NCBI GenBank assembly: GCA_903936705.1
Contig: CAIZWN010000051.1
Coordinates: forward strand, 124,001-188,000
Reading direction: 5' to 3'
Source: an uncultured Myxococcales bacterium
GTDB taxonomy: Bacteria; Myxococcota_A; UBA9042; DTJE01
Length of the DNA: 64,000 nucleotides
The position numbers and the translations under genes were made by a program. This document shows, in pieces, positions 8,791-17,593 of the stretch (positions within the stretch are counted from its first letter, which is position 1; each line of letters starts with the position of its first letter). The notes below the pieces were generated by a model that was not told the origin of the DNA, did not search any database, and worked only from the letters and a program-made list of their open reading frames with translations.

Positions 8791-10365
8791 GTGACGGAAA
8801 ACGGCACAACCATGGGAACCAGTGGCGGACGGCTTGCGGTCATCGGCCTGGACCGCTTGGCGATCCTGCTGGTGTTCCTGGTCCAAGTGTCGGTGTTCCC
8901 TTACTTTCCGGCTCTGAACTCGGCCAATGAACTGTCCCGCCTGTACACCGCATGGGCAATGGTGGACGGCGATCTGGAGATCGGTCCATCGATTGCACGC
9001 TTCGGGGACGTCAACGACAAGTCGAAGGTTGCAGACTCGTTCTTTTCGGACAAGCCACCTGGTACGGCGTTTCTTGCTGTTCCAGGAATCGCGCTGCGGC
9101 AGGCGCTGGGAGGCGACAGGGATGCGGCCGCCGACCTGCGGATTGCACGACTGCTGGCAAGCATTCTGCCGACGCTTTTCCTGCTGATGATGCTGCGGAT
9201 CGAGATGTCAGAACGCGGAATTTCCGCGCCGACAAGGGCCCTTGCAATTGCCACTTACGGTCTTGGCACGCTGGGGTTCACCTACGGGGTGCTGTTTTAC
9301 GGACACCAACTTGTGGCCGTGCTGGTGTACGGAACCTGGTTCGCCCTGCGCCGGCAGACGATCGGACCGCAAAGCGCCGCCATCGCCGGATTCCTGGCTG
9401 GACTGTGTGTCGCAACCGAATACCAGTCGGCGGTCTACCTTCTGCCTCTGGCAGCAGTATTCCTGGTACGGGCTCGTCCCATTGGGCCGGCCCTTGTGGC
9501 CGGTCTGGCGGGAGCCGCGACACCGCTTGCCGCATTGGCAGCATTCCACGCCTCGGCCTTCGGGGCGCCATGGAAGACCGGATACTCGTTCGTGGCCAAC
9601 CCGTTCTTTGCCAAAGTACATGCGCAAGGATTCATGGGAGTTCTTTCGCCACGCCTGGTTCCGTTTGCCGGCAGCCTGTTTTCTGCGTCCAAGGGCCTTC
9701 TTGCGTGGTCGCCCTTCCTGGCATTGGGATTGGCCGGAATGGTGTCGCACATACGCACGTCGTCGACGCGCCTGGACAGATGGATCAGGGTTTTCCAGGT
9801 AGGCTTGCCAGTCCTGTTCGTGTCGTCGATGGTCTACTGGGACGGCGGATGGACGGTAAGCCAGCGCCACCTGACGCCCATGGTGCCGTTCCTTGTAGCG
9901 CCCGCAGCCCTGCTGATCCAGCGCTCAAGTATTGCCGCCATCGTGGCACCGGGGCTGGCCGCGGCATCGGTGATGATGACTGGCCTGGCGACGGTTGTCT
10001 TCCCTCACCTTCCCGAGAACTGGTCCAACCCCTTCCACGATCTGGTGATCCCCCTGGCCGCGGGCGGCTGCTGGGTGCGGACTTCCCTTGGAATCGAACT
10101 TCCGTCGGTGGCGTTCCTGTCTGCTGCGGCAGGCGCGTTTCTTGTGCTGGTGACGGCCTCGATAGCCTGGGGGCCGCTGGGACGCATGCGAACAAAAATG
10201 ATCGCAGTGGTCCTGATGGCCATGATCCCACTGGCGTGGTTCGATGGGACATCCCGAATCGCGCGCCGAGCACCGGCCGAGGCCGCAGCGGAACGCGTCT
10301 TCTTTGTCGGACAATGCAAGGCGGCTGGCCGCTGGGATGCCGGGGTCACTCAATCACGTCAATGA
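8791..10365 (+). CDS. polytopic membrane protein, GT-C/ArnT-PMT-like glycosyltransferase candidate
   Basis: A 524-residue protein with about eleven hydrophobic segments. The first large loop contains NELSRLYTAWAMVDGD and FFSDKPPGTAFLAVP, resembling the acidic first loop and KPP motif of ArnT/PMT-type GT-C enzymes that move sugars from polyprenyl-phosphate carriers. Later segments have the FYGHQLVAVLVYG and YWDGGWTVSQRHLTPMVPF features seen in large-membrane-protein relatives. The specific donor and acceptor are unknown. Start is GTG 8791 or ATG 8812. A TAGAAT at 8779-8784 would place transcription start almost on the GTG, so the message may be leaderless or begin at 8812. The 3' end overlaps the convergent thymidine phosphorylase by 20 bases. 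Confidence 0.65.
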   Translation: MTENGTTMGTSGGRLAVIGLDRLAILLVFLVQVSVFPYFPALNSANELSRLYTAWAMVDGDLEIGPSIARFGDVNDKSKVADSFFSDKPPGTAFLAVPGIALRQALGGDRDAAADLRIARLLASILPTLFLLMMLRIEMSERGISAPTRALAIATYGLGTLGFTYGVLFYGHQLVAVLVYGTWFALRRQTIGPQSAAIAGFLAGLCVATEYQSAVYLLPLAAVFLVRARPIGPALVAGLAGAATPLAALAAFHASAFGAPWKTGYSFVANPFFAKVHAQGFMGVLSPRLVPFAGSLFSASKGLLAWSPFLALGLAGMVSHIRTSSTRLDRWIRVFQVGLPVLFVSSMVYWDGGWTVSQRHLTPMVPFLVAPAALLIQRSSIAAIVAPGLAAASVMMTGLATVVFPHLPENWSNPFHDLVIPLAAGGCWVRTSLGIELPSVAFLSAAAGAFLVLVTASIAWGPLGRMRTKMIAVVLMAMIPLAWFDGTSRIARRAPAEAAAERVFFVGQCKAAGRWDAGVTQSRQ

Positions 10366-11644
10366 ACGTCTGACCGACTTCGATTACCTGGTCACCTATG
10401 GAATAGGCCGAGTGCACCATGTACTCGGCCTCGGAAAGCCCCCTTGAATCGTTGAACATCAATGTTACGAGCGGCTGGCCACAGACAACCGGATCGCCCA
10501 GCCGCACCAGTACACGAAGGCCCACCGCGGGGTCTATCCCGTCCTCCTTGCGCCTTCTGCCACCGCCCATTGCCACCGCAGCCAGCCCCAGCAGTTCGCA
10601 GTTGATTGCCTGCACCACGCCGCCGCGACCGGCCCGCACATCGACCTGATTCCGGGCACGCGGCAACAAGTCCGTGTTATCGACGACGGCCGGGTCGCCC
10701 CCCTGGAACTCAACCATGCGCCTGAACGTCTCCAGCCCGCGCCCATCGGCGATTGCCGCCCGGATCAACGCCTCGCCTTCCGTCTGAACGCTTGAGACTC
10801 CCCCCAGAACCAGCATCCGCCCGCCCAAAGTCACAACAAGTTCCACCGTGTCAGCAGGTCCTGCCCCCCGCAGCACCTCGATGGATTCCTCGATCTCCAG
10901 AGCATTGCCGACCGCCCATCCGATCGGCTGGTTCATGTCGGTCAGATAGGCGACTGTCCTGACGCCCGACCTGGTTCCCAGGCCAACCATCGTCCGAGCC
11001 AGCAGCGTGGCCTGCTCGCGGGTCTTCATGAACGCCCCCGAGCCGACCTTCACGTCCAGCACCAGGCCCGAGATCCCCTCGGCCAGTTTCTTGCTGAGGA
11101 TTGATGCCGAAATCAGTGGAATCGATTCCACCGTGCCGGTCACATCCCGCAGTGCGTACAGACGCTTGTCGGCAGGGACAATCGACTCGGTCTGGCCAAC
11201 CATGCAGGCACCTATTGTCCGAACCCCCTCAAGAAAGCGGGCCGGCGACAGGTCCGTCCTGAAACCTGGAATGGACTCCAGCTTGTCCAGAGTCCCCCCG
11301 GTATGGCCAAGCCCGCGACCCGAGATCATCGGGACCCGTACGCCGCATGACGACACCAGGGGTGCCAGCGGAATCGAAATCTTGTCTCCAACGCCCCCGG
11401 TGGAATGCTTGTCCACCTTGGCACCGGACAGATGCGACATGTCGAAAACGTCTCCCGAGTGCAGCATCGCATCGGTCCAGACAACAAGTTCGTTGTCATC
11501 CAGACCGCGGAAAAACACCGCCATCAGCAACGCTGAAGCCTGGTAATCGGGGATCGAACCGTCTGTGACACCCGCGATAACCTTCCTGATTGCCTCAGGT
11601 TCGAGGGTGCCTCCGTCACGCTTGTGCCGGATCACGTCCGCCAT
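10346..11644 (-). CDS. deoA: thymidine/pyrimidine-nucleoside phosphorylase
   Basis: A 432-residue protein that cleaves thymidine (or uridine) with phosphate to base plus (deoxy)ribose 1-phosphate for salvage. Key motifs are DKHSTGGVGDKIS in the phosphate-binding region and MISGRGLGHTGGTLDKLES, the class II nucleoside phosphorylase signature. A C-terminal beta domain (GDPVVCGQPL) is typical of the family. The ATG at 11644 is preferred over one at 11650 because a GGGGG ribosome-binding site lies at a better distance. It is the third gene after hisS and the MXAN_5187-like gene. Thymidine versus broad pyrimidine specificity cannot be separated by eye. Confidence 0.93.
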   Translation of the reverse strand: MADVIRHKRDGGTLEPEAIRKVIAGVTDGSIPDYQASALLMAVFFRGLDDNELVVWTDAMLHSGDVFDMSHLSGAKVDKHSTGGVGDKISIPLAPLVSSCGVRVPMISGRGLGHTGGTLDKLESIPGFRTDLSPARFLEGVRTIGACMVGQTESIVPADKRLYALRDVTGTVESIPLISASILSKKLAEGISGLVLDVKVGSGAFMKTREQATLLARTMVGLGTRSGVRTVAYLTDMNQPIGWAVGNALEIEESIEVLRGAGPADTVELVVTLGGRMLVLGGVSSVQTEGEALIRAAIADGRGLETFRRMVEFQGGDPAVVDNTDLLPRARNQVDVRAGRGGVVQAINCELLGLAAVAMGGGRRRKEDGIDPAVGLRVLVRLGDPVVCGQPLVTLMFNDSRGLSEAEYMVHSAYSIGDQVIEVGQTFIDVIE

Positions 11645-11690
11645 ACGCATCGCATGACCCCCGTCAGTAGTTGTTACGGCATGGACCGGA

Positions 11691-12413
11691 TCAGGAGCCG
11701 GCAGGATCGACAAGCGGCCGTGCCATCAGGATGACCCTGCCTTCCTTCACAATCACCGAGAACGACACGCTCGAAACACCCAGCTTCTCGGCCTGCACCA
11801 GACGCTGCTTTTCAAGGCTGGCCCGGAACGCCGGCTCGGTAATGCCCTCGGTGGAAAGTCCCAGCGAAGAGCGGGCGGTGATGTAGTCGTCGTAAAGGCG
11901 ATGCACATACTGGTCAACGGATGAAGGTTGGTTCGGCGCAGACACGGCCTTGGCCGACGTTACGACGGGCGACGCAGTTGCCCCGGCCGACGACGACGCC
12001 ATGGCCGCTGCCCTCCTGGCCACCTTGCGGGCATGCCCTCGGGCCACGGCCGATGCCGGCAATCCAGCGTCCTCGGCAGCACGATCTGCCGGATTGGCGC
12101 TGGCGTACCCGGCATCCCTCCGCATCGATTCGCGCGTGGTCCGCCCCTCCTCAAGATCGCGCATGACACGATCCCACTGGACCGCCAGGGTCCGATAGCG
12201 CTGGACCAGGGCCAGGAACCGGAATTTGTGGACGGCCCGATGTGCATCGTTCAACGACGTCTGACGAATAAACTTTTCCATCTGGTCCCGTTCGAACAAC
12301 GGCGGCAGCTTCTCGAGGGCCAGGAAGAACCCCTGATAACGGATTCGCAACTTCTCGATCCGCGTGGAGAAGTCGGCCAATTCCGCATCCAGTTCCTTGT
12401 CGGTCCCGGCCAC
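11691..12413 (-). CDS. MXAN_5187-like hypothetical protein
   Basis: A 240-residue protein starting at GTG 12413, which has GAAGGGG seven bases before it; the gap to the hisS stop is only four bases. The N-terminal half is charged and helical (LDAELADFSTRIEKLRIRYQG). A low-complexity Ala/Ser linker follows, then a conserved-looking C-terminal region (VDQYVHRLYDDYITAR to VIVKEGRVILMARPL). This arrangement resembles the MXAN_5187 C-terminal domain family of myxobacteria. There is no signal peptide or membrane segment. Function is unknown; cotranscription with hisS and deoA gives no clear hint. Confidence 0.65.
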   Translation of the reverse strand: MAGTDKELDAELADFSTRIEKLRIRYQGFFLALEKLPPLFERDQMEKFIRQTSLNDAHRAVHKFRFLALVQRYRTLAVQWDRVMRDLEEGRTTRESMRRDAGYASANPADRAAEDAGLPASAVARGHARKVARRAAAMASSSAGATASPVVTSAKAVSAPNQPSSVDQYVHRLYDDYITARSSLGLSTEGITEPAFRASLEKQRLVQAEKLGVSSVSFSVIVKEGRVILMARPLVDPAGS

Positions 12414-12417
12414 AGAT

Positions 12418-13731
12418 TCACCCCTTCGAGATTGCACTGATCAGGCTGGCAGCCAGATCTGCAAAGGCCACCTGGGTCTGCTGACCCGATTCGAGATCCT
12501 TGACCGTAACCCGACCTTCAGCGACCTCGGCATCACCCAGAAGCAACGCGAACCGCGCCTTGCGACGAGCCGCGTACTCGAACTGCTTCTTCAGGCGTGC
12601 CGACGGCTCGGGGACCGACTCGGCCCGCAATCCGGCCCGCCTCAAATCCGATACCAGCTTCATTCCGGCTGCAAATGCAGCATCACCCAGGATGCATACG
12701 ACCGCTTGCGGCCCGGTAGCTCCAGTCGGGGCTGTGCCAAGTTCCACAAGGGCGGCAAACAGGCGGTCCACGCCGATGCTGATCCCGACACAAGGAATCG
12801 CAGGGACTCCATAGGTTTCAAGCAGAGTGTCATAGCGCCCGCCACTCATCACCGAACCGACCGACGGCAGGTCCAGCAGGGTCGTCTCGTAGACAGTACC
12901 CGTGTAGTAGTCCAGCCCGCGTGCGATGCGCAGATCAAGGCTGACGCGCCGACCCAGGCCCATGGCATCAAGGGCGCCAAACACCGTCCGCAGATGGGCC
13001 ACCCCGTCCGGGCATAGCTGGTCCGTGGCATTACTGGTCAGGAACGAAGGATCGTCCGCATCACCCAGCAACTTCAGCAGCACGCCTGCACGCTCGTGGC
13101 CCACCGGCTCAAGCGAGGCCAGTATGTCTCGCACTGCATCGATACCGATCTTCTCGATCTTGTCGATCGCCCTTAAAACCTCGGCCTGAACCTTCCCGTC
13201 CTGGACGCCGGCAGCTGCCAGCAGGGCATTCAGGACCCCGCGATGCCCGATACGCACGACAAAACGGTCCAGTCCCAGCCCCTCCAGGGCCAGAACACCT
13301 GCTGCAATGCAATCGGCATCCGCAAGAGGCGATGCCGACCCCACGATGTCCGCATCGTACTGCATGAACTCGCGAAAACGCCCGTGCGCGGGCTTCTCGG
13401 CGCGCCACACGGTCCCGGTCTGATAGCGCCGAAACGGCCTGGGTAAATCACGATATTGCGCCACCACGCGGGCCAATGGCACCGTCAGGTCATAGCGCAG
13501 CGCCACGTCGCGACCACCGTTGTCCTGGAACCTGTACAGCAGTTTTTCGCCCTCGTCACCGTACTTGCCCAGAAGGATGTCCGCATACTCGATGGCAGGC
13601 GTTGAAAGCGGGGCAAAGCCGCAAGATTCGAACGCCACCGTGATCGCATCCAGCATCTTCTGACGGCCTGCCTGCTCGGCTGGCAGGAAATCACGGAACC
13701 CCTTCAACAACCTCGGTTCGACCGCAACCAC
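12418..13731 (-). CDS. hisS: histidyl-tRNA synthetase
   Basis: A 437-residue class II aminoacyl-tRNA synthetase that charges tRNA-His. Motif 2 is visible as YQTGTVWRAEKPAHGRFREF. The HisRS-specific motifs follow: RGLDYYTGTVYE (HisA) and SVGSVMSGGRYDTLL. GVSIGVDRL-like GISIGVDRLFA is motif 3. The C-terminal anticodon-binding domain runs from about residue 340. The GTG at 13731 was chosen because GGAGG lies seven bases before it and the protein then begins VVAVEPRLLKGFRDFLP, the expected N-terminus. A TACAAT (13766-13771 on the minus strand) may be its -10 element. It is divergent from the HEAT lipoprotein gene. Confidence 0.96.
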   Translation of the reverse strand: MVAVEPRLLKGFRDFLPAEQAGRQKMLDAITVAFESCGFAPLSTPAIEYADILLGKYGDEGEKLLYRFQDNGGRDVALRYDLTVPLARVVAQYRDLPRPFRRYQTGTVWRAEKPAHGRFREFMQYDADIVGSASPLADADCIAAGVLALEGLGLDRFVVRIGHRGVLNALLAAAGVQDGKVQAEVLRAIDKIEKIGIDAVRDILASLEPVGHERAGVLLKLLGDADDPSFLTSNATDQLCPDGVAHLRTVFGALDAMGLGRRVSLDLRIARGLDYYTGTVYETTLLDLPSVGSVMSGGRYDTLLETYGVPAIPCVGISIGVDRLFAALVELGTAPTGATGPQAVVCILGDAAFAAGMKLVSDLRRAGLRAESVPEPSARLKKQFEYAARRKARFALLLGDAEVAEGRVTVKDLESGQQTQVAFADLAASLISAISKG

Positions 13732-13832
13732 CAGGAAGCCTCCATGTCCAGAAGATGCGGCTGGGATTGTACCACGATGCCGCGGCCGGCCGGCGCAGCC
13801 ATGCAAACGGCGCCCCAAACATGTCCCCGACG

Positions 13833-13861
13833 TTGCGATTCGCCCCCGGCAGGTGTAGAAC
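13833..13861 (+). promoter_or_regulatory. candidate promoter of the HEAT lipoprotein gene
   Basis: TTGCGA (13833-13838), 17 bases, TAGAAC (13856-13861). The -10 element ends only four bases before the first ATG (13866), which would make the transcript leaderless or nearly so. Confidence 0.45.
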
Positions 13862-13865
13862 CGCC

Positions 13866-14771
13866 ATGATGGAATTGCATCGGACAAACGCGCTGTTCCT
13901 GGTGCTGGCAGCCCTGGCGCTTGCGGCCTGCTCGCATGCCGCACCGCCCTCTTCCAGCCATGCCTTCGGGCCTGCACTTGCTGGCCTTAGAGTCGTCGTC
14001 GTGGGCAACGCAGAAGGGGGAAGCCCCGACGACTGCCCGGCTCTTGCCGGAGTCGGATTTGCGCTGCTTGGTGGACTGAACCTGGAGCCTGCTGCAAAGC
14101 CGGTCCTGTCGGTGGCAGTGGGATGCGAACCTGGCCTTGCTACAGCCGCCACTGCGTCTCATGGGTTGGATGAAACTTCGCCGACCAACGTATCAAGCAC
14201 CGTGACGCTGGACCTGGCCGCTGCCGGCCAACCGGACGAGTCGTACGAAGGAGCCGGCTTGGCCCAATGCGCTGCCTGCGAAGAGGGGCGCGGCCGAGGG
14301 GCCCTTGTAATGACGGTGGCCCACGCCGTCAGGGATGCGCTGGACCTTGCGTTGGCCCAGAATCGAGTCTCCAGTCTGGAGGATGGCGCTCTTGCCGCGC
14401 TGCTGGCAAACCCGGATCGCGAGGCCAGATCTGTCCTGCTGGCCGCGCTGGATGAGGCTGGCATCAGGCGCCTGCGAACGGCACTGGAACCTGCTGCCAG
14501 ACTGCTTGACGCCGCTGACGACGAAATTGCGCTGAGATCCGTCGGGGTTCTTTCCCGTCTGGAGGAATCTGCGTCCGTGAAGGCATTGGGCAAGGCAGCG
14601 CTGACCAGGCGTCCCGAGGTGCCATTCGCCGCCGTCAGGGCCATAGCCGACATCGACGGACCGGATGCTCGAAGAGCCCTGGAACTGGTCGCAGGACAGG
14701 CCCAGGATCCGGTTCTTGCCAGGGAAGCCAGTGAACTCCTTGACGAACTTGTCAAGGAAGGCCAGGACTGA
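13866..14771 (+). CDS. HEAT-repeat lipoprotein
   Basis: A 301-residue protein. The first ~22 residues form a signal peptide ending in the lipobox LAAC, so it is probably anchored to the outer or inner membrane. The middle (about 30-140) is a domain of unknown identity with VVVVGNAEGG and several cysteines. The C-terminal half consists of PBS-lyase/HEAT-type helical repeats (for example RPEVPFAAVRAIADIDGPD). No ribosome-binding site is seen before either ATG (13866 or 13869), which agrees with the promoter abutting the start. It is followed after 25 bases by the murC-like gene and may be cotranscribed with it. Confidence 0.68.
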   Translation: MMELHRTNALFLVLAALALAACSHAAPPSSSHAFGPALAGLRVVVVGNAEGGSPDDCPALAGVGFALLGGLNLEPAAKPVLSVAVGCEPGLATAATASHGLDETSPTNVSSTVTLDLAAAGQPDESYEGAGLAQCAACEEGRGRGALVMTVAHAVRDALDLALAQNRVSSLEDGALAALLANPDREARSVLLAALDEAGIRRLRTALEPAARLLDAADDEIALRSVGVLSRLEESASVKALGKAALTRRPEVPFAAVRAIADIDGPDARRALELVAGQAQDPVLAREASELLDELVKEGQD

Positions 14772-14796
14772 ATGAACAAAGGGGGTTCAACCAATC

Positions 14797-16173
14797 GTGC
14801 ATGAAACTCCAGTCGATCTGGCAATTCCGCAGCACATACATTTCCTTGGCATCGGTGGCGTCGGCGTCAGCGCGTGCGCCAGACTGCTGTTGCAACGCGG
14901 CTTTCCGGTATCGGGGTCCGACGTCAGGGAATCCTCGATAACGCTGGCGCTGCGGGACGAAGGCGCAACGATAACGATTGGCCACAACGCCGCGAACCTT
15001 GCCGGCGCCGACCTGGTAGTCGTCTCGACGGCAATCCCGCAGACAAATCCCGAGTGGATTGCCGCCAGCAACGCTGGCCTGCCTGTGGTCCATCGGTCCG
15101 TGGTCCTGGACGCCCTGATGCGGGGGCGCCGATCGATCGGCGTCACCGGCACCAACGGCAAGGGATCGGTTTCCTCGTTCGTTGCCTACCTGCTGGACCG
15201 GGCTGGCATGCGCCCGTCCTTCGCAATTGGTGCGATGCTGCTGGACTTTTGCACGAACGCCCGCGAGGCCGACGGCAGGCACCTGGTCTGCGAACTGGAC
15301 GAGTCGGACGGATCGTTCGCCAACACCCATCCCGACCGTCTTGTCATCAACAACCTGGAAGCCGATCACCTGAACTACTACAAGGATCTCGAGGGTCTTC
15401 TGCGGCACTTCACCGACTACCTTGGCAGCGATGCGGCACCGGCCCTTTTGCACGTGTGCGGTGACGACGCCAATAGTCTCGACGTACTGGGCCGCGCGGG
15501 AAGAACAGCCGTCACATTCGGTCGCAGCGCCGGGTGCGACTACCGTGTCACGGCGCTGGCGCTGGAGGGATTCGGTTCCCGGTTCTCGGTGACCGGCCCC
15601 CGGGGCGACCTGGGCGAGTTCTCATTGAGGCTGCCGGGCGAGCACAACGTCCTGAACGCTGTCGCGGCGCTTTCGGTCGCCCTCGAGGAGGGGGCAGACC
15701 TTCAGACGTGCCGCTTGGCAATGCCCTTGTTCCAGGGGCTCGAGAACCGCTTCACTCTGGTGCAGGCGGGACGGCACCTGGTGGTCAAGGACTACATCTC
15801 GCACCCGTCAGGCATCCGCAGCGTCCTGGCCGGCGCGCGGGCATTTGCCAAGGGCCGGGTGGTCGCGGTCTTCAAGCCTTACCGATTCACGATGATCCAC
15901 TACCTGGGTGACGAATATCGCGCTGCGTTCGTCGGCGCCGACCTGACTCTGGTGACCGAACTATACACGGCCGGGGAGGTCCCGATTGCTGGCGTGGACG
16001 CCCAGTGGCTGGTTGAAAAGATCCGGTCCGCCGGATCGGAGGTCAGCTTTGTGCCGGTTATGGATGACCTCCTGACCGAGTTGAGGAAGCGCCTTCAGGA
16101 CGACGACACGGTCATTTTCTTCGGCGGCGACGACCTGTTCGCCCTGGCCGACCGGTTCGTGGCCAGCCTGTGA
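14797..16173 (+). CDS. murC: MurC-like Mur ligase (UDP-MurNAc-L-alanine ligase family, divergent)
   Basis: A 458-residue Mur ligase. The N-terminal Rossmann motif FLGIGGVGVSACARLLL and SGSD are characteristic of MurC/Mpl. The central domain has ELDESDGSF and INNLEADHLNYY; the C-terminal domain has HNVLNAVAAL, HPSGIRSVL and FKPYRF, all in the MurC order. The P-loop (about residues 118-124) reads GTNGKGSV where MurC normally has GTHGKTTT; GTNGKGS is the form typical of folylpolyglutamate synthase. MurC adds L-alanine to UDP-N-acetylmuramate. Start is GTG with GGGGG upstream. It precedes murD by 25 bases. It could instead be a paralogue with another substrate (Mpl-like or cyanophycin-type ligase). 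Confidence 0.72.
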   Translation: MHETPVDLAIPQHIHFLGIGGVGVSACARLLLQRGFPVSGSDVRESSITLALRDEGATITIGHNAANLAGADLVVVSTAIPQTNPEWIAASNAGLPVVHRSVVLDALMRGRRSIGVTGTNGKGSVSSFVAYLLDRAGMRPSFAIGAMLLDFCTNAREADGRHLVCELDESDGSFANTHPDRLVINNLEADHLNYYKDLEGLLRHFTDYLGSDAAPALLHVCGDDANSLDVLGRAGRTAVTFGRSAGCDYRVTALALEGFGSRFSVTGPRGDLGEFSLRLPGEHNVLNAVAALSVALEEGADLQTCRLAMPLFQGLENRFTLVQAGRHLVVKDYISHPSGIRSVLAGARAFAKGRVVAVFKPYRFTMIHYLGDEYRAAFVGADLTLVTELYTAGEVPIAGVDAQWLVEKIRSAGSEVSFVPVMDDLLTELRKRLQDDDTVIFFGGDDLFALADRFVASL

Positions 16174-16198
16174 CCCGCTTCCAGCGCGGGGTGGAGGA

Positions 16199-17560
16199 AT
16201 GATGCGGATCGAGGGCGCGGCCTTCAGCGTCGTGGGAATGGGCAAGAGCGGCCTTGCCGCGGCGAACCTTCTGGCACGCATGGGCGGGGACGTTCTGCTG
16301 TCCGACGGGCGGGACAATGCGGAACTCAGGCTCCAGGCGACCGAACGTGCCGACCCCAAAGTACATTTGGCCTTCGGCGGCGAGACCATCCGCCGAGGTG
16401 ACGTTGCCATCCTGTCCCCCGGAATTCCTCCGTCAGCGACCGCCTTTCGCGATGCCTACAGACTGGCCTCCGAGGTGATCGGCGAGGTCGAACTGTTCTT
16501 CCGGTTGTTCCCTGGGCGCATCCTCGCCGTCACGGGCACCGACGGCAAAAGCACCACAACCACCCTGGCAGCTCACCTGCTGAACGAGGCCGGTATTCCC
16601 GCACACCCGGCAGGAAACCTGGGAAACCCCCTTTGCGACCTGATCGGAAGTATCGCCGACAGCGACGTTGTCGTGGCCGAAGTGTCCTGCTATCAGTTGC
16701 TGACGACCGACCGTTTCCGGCCTTGCGTGGCCCTGGTCACCAACCTGGCCGAAGACCACCTGGAACACCACGGTTCCTTCGCGGCCTATGTCGCGGCAAA
16801 GGCCAGGGTCCTTCTGCGCCAGTCGCACGGGGACGTCTTCGTCCGCAATCTGGATGACGGGCTGCTGGCAAACTGGCTGAGGCCCGGCGATCCGTGGACA
16901 AGTGACAACGGCCAGCACGTGCAGGACATCTCACGCTCGGGTCCGGTGTCGGACGGCGCATTCCTGCTGGACGGTGGGCTGTTCCTGGCAGCAGGCGGCC
17001 ACGAACAGCGGGTGGCCAGCCGCGCGGCCTTTGCGCTGCCCGGGGAACACAACACGGAAAACGTCCTGCTGGCCCTGGCTGCGACCGCGGCCCTTGGCGC
17101 CACTCCCGAGGGGCTGGGCCGCGGACTGGGTACCTACCGCGGTCTGCCCCATCGCATCGAAAAAATTCGCGTTCTGGACGGGGTCACCTTCTACAACGAT
17201 TCGAAGGCAACCAACCCTCATGCGGCAATTACCGGGCTTCGAGCCTTCGATCGCGGGGTCGTCCTGATGGCCGGCGGCTTCGAGAAAGGTCTGGCGCTGA
17301 CGGACCTTGCCGTCGAGATCGAACAGCGCTGCAAGGCTGTCGTTCTGACCGGGGATTGCGCCCCACGCATGAAGCGGGAGTTTCCCAGGGCAGTACCCTG
17401 TGAAGTCGTGGACGACCTGGAATCCGCGGTGATCCGGGCCTGGGAGCTGGCACGACCCGATGGAATCGTTCTTTTCTCGCCTGCCGCTTCGTCATTCGAC
17501 AGGTATTCGTCGTTCGAGCAACGTGGAGACTGTTTCCGCAACCTGGTCAACGGTCTTTAG
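16199..17560 (+). CDS. murD: UDP-N-acetylmuramoylalanine--D-glutamate ligase
   Basis: A 453-residue Mur ligase that adds D-glutamate to UDP-MurNAc-L-alanine in the cytoplasmic stage of peptidoglycan synthesis. Motifs in order are FSVVGMGKSGLAAANLL, PGIPPS, P-loop VTGTDGKSTTTT, NLAEDHLEHHGS, GEHNTENVL, FYNDSKATNPHA (carrying the MurD-type DSKATN) and FSPAASSFD with the terminal RG..F. Two adjacent ATGs (16199, 16202) follow GGAGGA; the second has better spacing. It sits directly after the murC-like gene. No other dcw-cluster gene (mraY, murF, murG, ftsW, murB) is present in the window, which is unusual. Confidence 0.9.
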   Translation: MMRIEGAAFSVVGMGKSGLAAANLLARMGGDVLLSDGRDNAELRLQATERADPKVHLAFGGETIRRGDVAILSPGIPPSATAFRDAYRLASEVIGEVELFFRLFPGRILAVTGTDGKSTTTTLAAHLLNEAGIPAHPAGNLGNPLCDLIGSIADSDVVVAEVSCYQLLTTDRFRPCVALVTNLAEDHLEHHGSFAAYVAAKARVLLRQSHGDVFVRNLDDGLLANWLRPGDPWTSDNGQHVQDISRSGPVSDGAFLLDGGLFLAAGGHEQRVASRAAFALPGEHNTENVLLALAATAALGATPEGLGRGLGTYRGLPHRIEKIRVLDGVTFYNDSKATNPHAAITGLRAFDRGVVLMAGGFEKGLALTDLAVEIEQRCKAVVLTGDCAPRMKREFPRAVPCEVVDDLESAVIRAWELARPDGIVLFSPAASSFDRYSSFEQRGDCFRNLVNGL

Positions 17561-17593
17561 AGAAAAAACGGCAGCACCAGATGACGGGCATGA

